A stretch of 9,409 nucleotides of DNA from Chloroflexota bacterium (GTDB lineage Bacteria; Chloroflexota; Chloroflexia; Chloroflexales; Kallotenuaceae), in assembly GCA_019240175.1 (NCBI GenBank), contig JAFAYS010000716.1, forward strand, positions 1 to 9,409. Reading direction: 5' to 3'. Shown piece after piece: positions 1 to 5,640 of this stretch; within the stretch, counting starts at the first letter, position 1; each line of letters starts with the position of its first letter. The notes under the pieces are model-generated. The model saw nothing but the letters and a program-made list of their open reading frames with translations. It ran no database searches and was not told where the DNA came from. Made by a program: the position numbers and the translations under genes.

Positions 1-2060
1 TGGTAGTCGATGTCGTACTCACCGACCGCCGCTGTCGCCGGGTTGATCGAAACCTTCAAGGTCGGTTTTTGTCCACTATGATTCGCCGCCGCCGTAATCC
101 CGGCAGGCGCACCGCTCAGCCGCGATCCATCTTTGTAGTAGGTCATGCTCGACGATGAGATCGCGCTCCAGCTGAGGGTATTGCTTGACGCCGAGTTCGC
201 ATCGACCAGCTCCAGACTCACCTCAAGATCGGTCTGTGGTCCGCTGTTCTTGATCACACCCGTTGGATCGTTGGTGAACGACCCAAAGAAATCGTTGTTG
301 TTGAAGTACGGGCTGCTTAGATTGCGGCGCATGCCCAGCAGGCCGTAGGCGCTATGCTGGCGTGAGGTCGCCGCGCCGCCCACCGATCGGCCAATCACCT
401 GGATCGTGTGCGCGCCTGAGACACGCTTCGGCACCGTGATCGTGACCGGATTTAGCGGATCGGCAGGATTGATGCACTGCTTGGCCTCTTTGTCGCTCTG
501 GATCACTTTGAGCGTGACAGTCGTGCCGGCAATTGGCATGTCCACCTCGACCGGCGTATCGCCGCTCTGCCAGCCAGTTGCGGAAGGCGCGTAGTGCGTG
601 CCGCCGCTGGCATCGAGCCACTCCCAGCGCACTTTCATATGCGCGAAGTCTTCGGGAGCGCCCGCGCCACCCGCCGAGCCGATGTTGTTGCCCGATAGCC
701 GCGCTGTGAGCTGGACTGTCGTCGCGGCGGCGGTTTGGACATCAGCCGGAGCCAGACTTACCGTGTACTCCGCCGGCTTCGGCTTAGGATTAGCCTTCGA
801 GAAATCGGAGTCGTTACCGTCAGCAATGTACGGATCGCCGCTGTACTGAGTGCAGGCCGTGTTAAAGAGTGTGGTCGGTGGCGCGACGCGGTAGGTAAAC
901 TGGCCGCCGCTGGGCGGATTATTGCAGTTGAAGCTGCTCGCCTTGCAGCGTACGGTCACCGTGAAATCCGGATCCTGATACAGCTGACCGTTATACACCA
1001 AGGCCGTCACGATCTCACCACCGCTGTAGCGATCATCGATCGCGTCCAGAATGTTGCCGGTGTTAACACCATTGACCACGCCAATTTGCTGGCCGGGCAA
1101 CACATCAGGGCCGGGATACTGCGTCAGAATATACTTAACGATCGTATCCTTCCAGGTATTGGTCGAGGTTGCCGCCGACTGTCCATTGTAGAAAAGATGC
1201 GGTGTAAACGAGATCTGGCGTGCATCCAGCAGCAATGGGCCACTGTACGAAGCATTGCCGACGTTAGGATTGGCCTTTAGGCCCGCCATCTCTACCTCAT
1301 AGCCGGGCGCGCCGACGGTTGCGGCAGAGCACGGCTGGTGGTATGGGCCGGTCTTCGAGGTTGGATTGCCAAGGTTTGGCCAGTCGTACCAGTTACGCGT
1401 GGTGCTACAGCCCGTGCCGCCGATGCCCGTGCCGTCGTTCAGCACGCCGTCGCCTGTCTGCAAAATATCGCGCACCTTGAGATATTTTGGCCTGTGACCA
1501 TTGCCATAGGTCTGTGGCAGCGTAACGCCGGTATTGGCAACACCAATCCGATCATTCGCGTCGTCGTAGCCCGGAAAGCGCACGATCGCGACCGGCCACA
1601 GACCGCCGCCCTGGGTCGCATCGCAGCGGGCGCGCGCCATCACGTTGTAGGTATCGATGCCGCCCAGCCGCATAAAATAGGTGTAGGCCGGAAAAGTCAC
1701 CGCCACCCGCACATCGCTGCCGCTGACCTCAATGCCGCTGGTCAGGCTCACGCCGGTGCCGGTCTTGGAAGTTAAGAAGTCAATGGTCGCTGGCAGTTCG
1801 AAGGCAGCCTCCGCGTTCGCGTCCATGTTGCTGATGATATAGTTATTGGCAGCCGTGCGTGCGGCGTCCGTCGATCCGCCCAGGCTGATCTCGGTTGATG
1901 CGGCCAGACACGCGGCATCGGCGACGTTTTGCAGGTGCCGCCGCTCCATGTAGATCATTCCGCTATCGATTCCCAGGCCGACAAACACGAAGAGCACAAT
2001 GGCAAATAGTGCCATCGTTACGAGCGCCTGCCCCTGCTGTGTGCGACGTGGCATCTTCAT
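1..2060 (-). CDS. TadG-like Tad/Flp pilus-associated protein, C-terminus beyond window
   Basis: I translated this frame by hand: it is open for 686 codons from the ATG at 2060 and runs off the left edge without a stop. The N-terminus matches TadE/TadG-like proteins: basic MKMPRR, G10-Q11, one hydrophobic helix at about residues 12-30, then the Tad signature ERRHLQNVADAACLAA (39-54). Residue +5 after G10 is Thr, not the Glu of true type IV prepilins, so cleavage by a TadV-type peptidase is doubtful and the helix may remain an anchor. The rest should be extracytoplasmic. It includes GGGLWPVAIVRFPGYDD (151-167), eight cysteines (51, 146, 218, 244, 372, 379, 403, 529), a Lys-Pro-rich linker near 425-429, and beta-rich Ig-like stretches from about 431. 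No von Willebrand MIDAS motif is visible so far. The GAGGG ribosome site at 2066-2070 lies 5 nt from the ATG. It is the third gene of the tad operon. Its exact role is unknown; minor pilin or surface-assembly component is the inference. Confidence 0.85.
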   Translation of the reverse strand, partial: MKMPRRTQQGQALVTMALFAIVLFVFVGLGIDSGMIYMERRHLQNVADAACLAASTEISLGGSTDAARTAANNYIISNMDANAEAAFELPATIDFLTSKTGTGVSLTSGIEVSGSDVRVAVTFPAYTYFMRLGGIDTYNVMARARCDATQGGGLWPVAIVRFPGYDDANDRIGVANTGVTLPQTYGNGHRPKYLKVRDILQTGDGVLNDGTGIGGTGCSTTRNWYDWPNLGNPTSKTGPYHQPCSAATVGAPGYEVEMAGLKANPNVGNASYSGPLLLDARQISFTPHLFYNGQSAATSTNTWKDTIVKYILTQYPGPDVLPGQQIGVVNGVNTGNILDAIDDRYSGGEIVTALVYNGQLYQDPDFTVTVRCKASSFNCNNPPSGGQFTYRVAPPTTLFNTACTQYSGDPYIADGNDSDFSKANPKPKPAEYTVSLAPADVQTAAATTVQLTARLSGNNIGSAGGAGAPEDFAHMKVRWEWLDASGGTHYAPSATGWQSGDTPVEVDMPIAGTTVTLKVIQSDKEAKQCINPADPLNPVTITVPKRVSGAHTIQVIGRSVGGAATSRQHSAYGLLGMRRNLSSPYFNNNDFFGSFTNDPTGVIKNSGPQTDLEVSLELVDANSASSNTLSWSAISSSSMTYYKDGSRLSGAPAGITAAANHSGQKPTLKVSINPATAAVGEYDIDY

Positions 2061-2073
2061 ACATGCCCTCACG

Positions 2074-2625
2074 TTAATTATTCTGCACGCGCATAATGAC
2101 CCGCTTCTGGATCAACACGGGATTTGCCTGAAACACGCCGCCTAGCAGCGGCAGATCATAGCGGTAGATCACATCAACCTGTAGCGGCTTGCCTACATGC
2201 GCGGCAATCCAAGCCGGTGAATCGTTGACCCCGCCACCATTGATCAGCAGCGGCTGAAGCGTCCAGCAGTTCATCTGTGACGCCGAGGTGCAGGGCGCTG
2301 CGCTGAGCAGGCCAAACGAGTGAACCGCTGTGTTATAAGTTGTTTGCGGACAGCCTTTGCCGTCGCGCGTGTGCTGCACCAGCGCGTTCTCGACCCAGCG
2401 CTGCATTGACCAGCAATCATCGCCACTGGCGGCGGTATAGTGAAAGCGGCTGCCCAGATAGAGCGATCCGGCTCGCGCGCCCTCGCGCGCGGCGTTCGTC
2501 ACCTGCACATGGCCATACAGCAAAAAGCCAAACTCGGCCAGGCCGTAGAGCAGCAGCACCAGCAGCGGCAGGATCAGCGCAAACTCGACGAGCGACTGTC
2601 CGCTCTTAGCTCCACGTCGCCGCAT
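2074..2625 (-). CDS. TadE-like minor pseudopilin (second copy)
   Basis: This 183-residue protein has the class IVb pseudopilin N-terminus. A short basic leader ends in G9, then Q10-S-L-V-E14, giving the expected Glu at +5 after the predicted prepilin peptidase cut, then a hydrophobic helix to about residue 33. The following NAAREGARAG segment (44-53) is typical of TadE family proteins. The soluble C-terminal part (about 54-183) is predicted outside the membrane, with cysteines at the CWSM, GCPQ, PCTS and NCWT segments. The start is well fixed: GGGAGGT (2631-2637) lies 5 nt upstream, and the ATG overlaps the TAA of the preceding gene as TAATG, which implies translational coupling. TadE-type proteins are thought to be processed minor pilins that help assemble or anchor the Flp pilus. 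The ATPase, secretin and major Flp pilin genes are not in this window. Confidence 0.88.
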   Translation of the reverse strand: MRRRGAKSGQSLVEFALILPLLVLLLYGLAEFGFLLYGHVQVTNAAREGARAGSLYLGSRFHYTAASGDDCWSMQRWVENALVQHTRDGKGCPQTTYNTAVHSFGLLSAAPCTSASQMNCWTLQPLLINGGGVNDSPAWIAAHVGKPLQVDVIYRYDLPLLGGVFQANPVLIQKRVIMRVQNN

Positions 2626-3101
2626 TAGAAACCTCCCGGCTCAAGCCGCATTTCGCTGCTGGCCTGGATCGTGATCGTGCCTGCGTTGAAAAAGTTGAAG
2701 AACAGCGCATGAGGATACGACAGTGTGACCGTGAGCTTATCGCCGTAGCGATAGTTATTGTTGGTTGGCGTGGCCGGATCGTAGATGTAGGTTGGCGTCA
2801 GCTCGCTCACACTGCTGATATCGACGATCGGGTTGAGTGTGTCCATGATCGCGCTGTTCATCACCGCGCTACGACCTGCATCCACAGTTGCCGTAGACGG
2901 CGTGCCCGAGGAGCTGCTGGCATATTGATAGGCCACGCCGGCGCGGGCTGCCTCGCGGGCGCTGTTGGTGAGGCCAATATAGACGCTGAAGACGATTCCC
3001 AGCTCGACCAGCACAAACATCAGCGCAAAGAGCAGCGGCGCGATCAGCGCGAACTCCACCAGACTTTGTCCGTGGCGCAAAGAACGACGGCAACGAATCA
3101 T
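2625..3101 (-). CDS. TadE-like minor pseudopilin (first copy)
   Basis: This 158-residue protein is the promoter-proximal gene of the tad operon. Basic residues (RCRRSLRH) precede G11, then Q12-S-L-V-E16 with Glu at +5, and a hydrophobic helix to about residue 40. NSAREAARAG (46-55) is the TadE hallmark after the helix and is shared with the next gene. The remaining 100 residues are Ser/Thr/Asn-rich with alternating beta-like strands and end in RLEPGGF; the only cysteine is in the leader. Two consecutive TadE-like genes followed by a TadG-like gene is a common minor-pseudopilin arrangement. Upstream of the ATG only a weak AGG is visible (TATAGGTACAACCT), and an inverted repeat overlaps the start codon, so initiation may be weak or controlled. 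Confidence 0.87.
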   Translation of the reverse strand: MIRCRRSLRHGQSLVEFALIAPLLFALMFVLVELGIVFSVYIGLTNSAREAARAGVAYQYASSSSGTPSTATVDAGRSAVMNSAIMDTLNPIVDISSVSELTPTYIYDPATPTNNNYRYGDKLTVTLSYPHALFFNFFNAGTITIQASSEMRLEPGGF

Positions 3102-3114
3102 AGGTTGTACCTAT
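3100..3114. repeat. Inverted repeat overlapping the tadE start codon
   Basis: ATAGGT (3100-3105) and ACCTAT (3109-3114) are perfect 6-bp arms with a 3-bp centre (TGT). The arm nearest the gene covers two bases of the minus-strand ATG (3101-3099), and the repeat also contains the only SD-like bases. In the mRNA it could fold over the initiation region, or in DNA it could be a small operator. It is short, so chance is a fair alternative. Confidence 0.35.
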
Positions 3115-3251
3115 AAAGAAAGAGAAAGCTAACCCAAGCAAGAGAGATCTAACCAACACCGACGACGCCGACCAGAACGTTCAGGCACCGCTGCGGCTCC
3201 AGGGGTAAGCAGGAGCTTAGGCTTTGGTGTATGTAGTAGTACTAGGTGTTC

Positions 3252-3273
3252 GGTACTATAAACGGGCAGTACC
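3252..3273. repeat. GTAC-centred inverted repeat near the putative tad promoter
   Basis: GGTACT (3252-3257) and AGTACC (3268-3273) are perfect inverted arms with a 10-bp loop. AGTACT lies at 3238-3243 and another AGTACC at 3397-3402. The GTAC cores at 3239, 3253 and 3269 are 14 and 16 bp apart. The repeat sits where a minus-strand transcript from the tentative promoter would begin, so it could be an operator or a 5-prime hairpin. Function is unproven. Confidence 0.4.
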
Positions 3274-3278
3274 ACTAA

Positions 3279-3308
3279 AGGATATGGCCCAATGTAAGCA
3301 GTTTTCAA
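3279..3308 (-). promoter_or_regulatory. Tentative sigma70-type promoter for the tad operon
   Basis: On the minus strand TTGAAA (3308-3303) and TATCCT (3284-3279) are separated by 18 bp. The -35 matches 5 of 6 and the -10 matches 4 of 6 consensus bases. It would give a leader of roughly 170 nt before the first tadE. An isolated TATAGT at 3260-3255 is an alternative -10 but has no convincing -35. Confidence 0.3.
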
Positions 3309-3574
3309 AATCAGCGCTTTTCCCAAAAGTCCTTGATTTATCAATACTTTTCAACAATTCTTAAGCTGCAATATTTGTTAAAATATGGTAATGGCTAGTA
3401 CCTGGACCTGACTGATGATTAATCAACGTTTACTTGTATTTCGTTAGCTTGAGCCACGCCAAGCATACCGCGCGCATGCCTGGTTAGCATCGTCGTAAGC
3501 GACAGTGGACGATAGCAGGTTTCGACAATCAAACCCGGCACAAAAGTGCCGGTTCCATAGCCTGGGAGGAATAT

Positions 3575-4021
3575 ATGGCAGAGGAAAAGCAAGGTTTTTT
3601 CGTGTGGCAGCACGACGCGTTGGGCTGGCTATTGGCCTGGGGCGCGGGCAGCGTCATCGCCGGGGCTGGGCTGGCCACCAGCCGTCGCGCAGATCTACGT
3701 CAGATCGGGCTTCAGGCGATCGTCTGGGGCGCGATCGATGCCGCGCTGGCGCTCAACGGACGACGTGGCGCGCGAGCTAACCAGCGTCACGCTCCCACCT
3801 CAGCGCCTCGATCCGCCAAGCAGGAAGCGGCGCGCTTCCAGCGCATCGTCGCGATCAACGCCGGGCTGGATCTGCTGTACATCGCGGGTGGCCTGCGGCT
3901 GGCCCAGACTGCACAGCGCAGCTCAAGCCGCTACGGGACCGGACTCGGGATCGCCATTCAGGGCGTGTTTCTGCTGCTCTACGACTCGCTGCTGACCTGG
4001 CTGGTCGCCAAATGGAGCTAG
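3575..4021 (+). CDS. Small four-helix membrane protein, DUF6992-like (family name from memory)
   Basis: This 148-residue protein has no function I can name. Hydrophobic segments lie at about 15-34, 43-61, 90-109 and 121-143, so it is probably a four-pass inner-membrane protein. A positively charged, Ala/Arg-rich loop (62-88) between helices 2 and 3 should face the cytoplasm. The pattern of GWxxxWGAGSVIAG near the start, then a WG..D helix, then NAGLDLLYIAGGLRLA (95-110) and YGTGLGIAIQGVFLLLYD (120-137) resembles the uncharacterised family I remember as DUF6992; a profile search would settle this. The start is firm: GGGAGGA (3564-3570) lies 4 nt before the ATG. It lies 82 bp upstream of fabI on the same strand, but fabI has its own promoter, so a shared role is not implied. 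Confidence 0.75.
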   Translation: MAEEKQGFFVWQHDALGWLLAWGAGSVIAGAGLATSRRADLRQIGLQAIVWGAIDAALALNGRRGARANQRHAPTSAPRSAKQEAARFQRIVAINAGLDLLYIAGGLRLAQTAQRSSSRYGTGLGIAIQGVFLLLYDSLLTWLVAKWS

Positions 4022-4041
4022 ACGGCTTTGTCGCTCAGCGC

Positions 4042-4070
4042 TTGTTCGATCGCAGGCTCTCGGCTATGAT
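4042..4070 (+). promoter_or_regulatory. fabI promoter
   Basis: TTGTTC (4042-4047) and TATGAT (4065-4070) are separated by exactly 17 bp, a good match to the sigma70/SigA consensus. The predicted transcription start near 4077 leaves a leader of about 27 nt containing the AAGGGAG ribosome site (4090-4096). It begins after the stop of the upstream gene, so fabI can be transcribed independently. Confidence 0.65.
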
Positions 4071-4103
4071 AGCGGGCCAAATCTTCAGCAAGGGAGCATA
4101 CAC

Positions 4104-4886
4104 ATGGGACTGCTCACTGGTAAAAAAGCGCTGATCGTCGGCGTTGCCAACGACCACTCGATCGCGTGGGGCATTGCGCAGGCGCTCCACCGCGAAGGCG
4201 CAGAGCTAGGATTCACATATCTTGGCGAGCAGCTGGAGCGGCGGGTTCGTCCGCTGGCAGAAAAAGTGGACTCGTCGCTGATCGTGCCGTGCGACCTGGG
4301 CAGCGACGACGAGATCGCCGCCGCCATGGATCAGGTCCGCGACAAGTTCGGCCAGCTGGATATTCTGGTCCACTCCGCCGCCTTCGCCAAAACCGACGAG
4401 CTACGCGGCTCATATCTCAACACCAGCCGCGAAGGCTTCCGGCTGGCGCTCGACATCAGCGCCTACTCGCTGACCGCGCTGATCAAAGCCGCCGATCCGA
4501 TCTTCAGCGCCAACGCCTCGGTGCTGACGATGACCTACCACGGCTCGCAGCAAGTTGTACCCAACTACAACGTGCAGGGCGTTGCCAAGGCCGCGCTGGA
4601 AGCATCCGTGCGTTATTTGGCCGCCGATCTTGGCCCGCGCGGCATTCGCGTCAACGCCATCAGCGCCGGCCCGATCCGCACCCTCGCGGCCAGCGCGATC
4701 TCAGGTATTCGCGACATGATCAAGGCGCAGGAAGAGATTACCCCGCTGCGCCGCAAAGTAACAATCGATGATGTGGGCAATACCGCCGTCTGGCTCTGCT
4801 CCGATCTCGGCAGCGGCGTGACCGGCCAGATCGTGTATGTCGACGCCGGCGGCAGTATCATGGCCGTCGCGCTGCCCAACAGCTAG
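4104..4886 (+). CDS. fabI: Enoyl-[acyl-carrier-protein] reductase [NADH] FabI
   Basis: FabI reduces the trans-2 double bond of enoyl-ACP with NADH, the last step of each cycle of type II fatty acid elongation, in the cytoplasm. The 260-residue length is standard. This is an atypical short-chain dehydrogenase. The nucleotide site reads GVANDHSIAWGIA (13-25), CDLGSDDE lies at 63-70, and HSAAFA at 90-95. The active site follows the FabI pattern with Tyr145, Tyr155 (in PNYNV) and Lys162 (Y-x6-K). NAISAGPIRTLAAS (184-197) is the substrate-loop signature and VTGQIVYVDAGGSIM (239-253) closes the fold. Position 93 is Ala, as in Bacillus and Staphylococcus FabI, where E. coli has the Gly93 associated with triclosan sensitivity. 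The AAGGGAG site 7 nt upstream fixes the start. No other fab genes are adjacent. Identification is confident. Confidence 0.97.
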   Translation: MGLLTGKKALIVGVANDHSIAWGIAQALHREGAELGFTYLGEQLERRVRPLAEKVDSSLIVPCDLGSDDEIAAAMDQVRDKFGQLDILVHSAAFAKTDELRGSYLNTSREGFRLALDISAYSLTALIKAADPIFSANASVLTMTYHGSQQVVPNYNVQGVAKAALEASVRYLAADLGPRGIRVNAISAGPIRTLAASAISGIRDMIKAQEEITPLRRKVTIDDVGNTAVWLCSDLGSGVTGQIVYVDAGGSIMAVALPNS

Positions 4887-4902
4887 GCCTCAAGCCCAAT
4901 GC

Positions 4903-5220
4903 CTACCACGAGGAGGAGCCGCCACCGCTGCTCTGCTCGTCCCGGTCCTCAGACTTCGGGGTGATCTGCCGCGATCGCCCCGAGCGATGCACATCGGCGC
5001 TGTTAATCTCGCGATCATGCGCCTGATCCTCACCCTCAATATCGCCGCCCGCCTCAGGGTCGAGCGCGCCAACGCCGCCACTCTCGGGCAGCGGATCGAG
5101 ACCTGCCAGATCAAGCGGCGAGTTGGGATTCTGGAAGCCAACATTAGTTGTACGGCTCTCTTCCTCAACCGCCTGCTTGATCTGCTCGAACTGCTCGTCG
5201 TTGTTTTTGTCGGTATGCAT
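4903..5220 (-). CDS. Small acidic, probably disordered hypothetical protein
   Basis: I do not recognise a family. The likely product is 105 residues, starting at the ATG at 5220, where GAGG lies just upstream (GCGAGGATCT before the ATG). The frame could extend to 5358, but that extension has a different, Arg/Cys-rich composition and no ribosome site, so I reject it. The protein starts with a short charged amphipathic stretch (EQFEQIKQAVEEESR, residues 9-23). It then becomes rich in Asp, Glu, Gly, Pro and Ser, with NSPLDLAGLDPLPESGG at 33-49, and ends in SSGGGSSSW. No membrane segment, cysteine or catalytic motif is seen. It converges on fabI with only 16 bp between the two stop codons, and no strong terminator separates them. 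Reality as a gene rests on the start context and protein-like composition. Confidence 0.55.
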   Translation of the reverse strand: MHTDKNNDEQFEQIKQAVEEESRTTNVGFQNPNSPLDLAGLDPLPESGGVGALDPEAGGDIEGEDQAHDREINSADVHRSGRSRQITPKSEDRDEQSSGGGSSSW

Positions 5221-5314
5221 AGATCCTCGCTTCGCTATGAGCTCACGCGCCGCATTACGGCATCTACAATCTACTGCTCGATCGTTGCAACCTGTGTGCC
5301 AGTAGGCCTTGCGG

Positions 5315-5409
5315 GCGAACAAGGGAACAAGCCGGGTGCCCTTTGGGCGAAGAAACAAAGAGATTTCGAAGCGCTTTTTGTTCCCTTGTTCCTTTGATCT
5401 TTTGTTCCT
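5315..5409. repeat. Octamer tandem repeat with inverted copies
   Basis: Four head-to-tail octamers of the form TTGTTCCY lie at 5378-5385 (TTGTTCCC), 5386-5393 (TTGTTCCT), 5394-5401 (TTGATCTT, degenerate) and 5402-5409 (TTGTTCCT). Two inverted octamers lie at 5315-5322 (GCGAACAA) and 5323-5330 (GGGAACAA). As a result 5317-5330 and 5378-5391 form a perfect 14-bp inverted repeat with a 47-bp centre, which itself holds a GCCC-TTT-GGGC hairpin (5338-5348). It could be a slippage-generated simple repeat, a dispersed intergenic element, or a cruciform or terminator-like structure. Confidence 0.75.
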
Positions 5410-5526
5410 TCGTGGCCCTCACCCCTGTCGCTCCACTTCTTCCCCTTCCCCACCGTTACGGCTCCCTTCCCCGTTCCTGTGCGACAGGTGATGGGATTTT
5501 TGGCACTCTTGTTCTTCTTTCATTAC

Positions 5527-5567
5527 GTTCTAGGTTCTAGGTTCTAGGTTCTAGGTTCTAGGTTCTC
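5527..5567 (+). repeat. Heptanucleotide tandem array (GTTCTAG)
   Basis: Five exact copies of GTTCTAG run from 5527 to 5561, followed by a partial GTTCT (5562-5566) that diverges at 5567. The array stops about 5 bp before the -35 region of the parB-like promoter. A perfect short tandem repeat is prone to slippage, so copy number probably varies between strains. Confidence 0.95.
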
Positions 5568-5571
5568 GTCT

Positions 5572-5602
5572 TTGCGAACGTCCGTGCGAGGTATGCTATA
5601 CT
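5572..5602 (+). promoter_or_regulatory. Extended -10 promoter of the parB-like gene
   Basis: TGC directly before TATACT (5597-5602) makes an extended -10. TTGCGA (5572-5577) is a partial -35 at a rather long 19-bp spacing, which the extended -10 could compensate for. The predicted start near 5609 leaves a leader of about 32 nt with AAAGGG (5629-5634) 6 nt before the ATG at 5641. This rules out the longer reading of the gene that begins at TTG 5572, since that codon lies inside the promoter. Confidence 0.55.
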
Positions 5603-5640
5603 CTGCCTGTTACAAAGTTTATGATTGCAAAGGGTTTCTC

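Larger units (their letters stand above)
3102..3574. other. AT-rich divergent intergenic region
   Basis: This 473-bp gap separates the minus-strand tad operon from the plus-strand membrane-protein gene, so it should carry promoters for both. Its centre (about 3290-3400) is much more AT-rich than the coding DNA. I see a tentative minus-strand promoter at 3279-3308 and several GTAC-centred boxes at 3238-3273 and 3397-3402. A TAAAAT at 3379-3384 could be a plus-strand -10, but no good -35 sits at the right distance. The short open frames across the gap have no family features and no ribosome sites; I regard them as chance. Confidence 0.6.
5221..5640. other. Repeat-rich intergenic region upstream of the parB-like gene
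   Basis: No convincing gene lies in this 420-bp gap. It contains octamer repeats in both orientations (5315-5409), a pyrimidine-rich plus strand (about 5405-5475), a small hairpin CCTGT-GCG-ACAGG (5476-5488), a heptamer array (5527-5567) and the parB-like promoter (5572-5602). The open frames here are low-complexity products of the repeats and lack ribosome sites. Confidence 0.6.

Noticed and set aside
735..1280. Plus-strand open frame of 181 codons
   Set aside because: It is a shadow of the tadG-like coding strand, which carries clear family motifs and is open over the whole 2 kb. The plus-strand frame has no ribosome site or domain.
5221..5358. N-terminal extension of the acidic protein to 5358
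   Set aside because: The extension differs in composition, overlaps the octamer repeat region and lacks a ribosome site; the ATG at 5220 has GAGG upstream.
4837..5397. Plus-strand open frame of 186 codons after fabI
   Set aside because: It begins inside fabI, lacks its own start signals and runs through repeat sequence; it is antisense to the likelier acidic-protein gene.
5572..5640. N-terminal extension of the ParB-like protein from TTG 5572
   Set aside because: The TTG is inside the predicted -35, the extension has no ParB similarity, and the ATG at 5641 has AAAGGG at the right distance.
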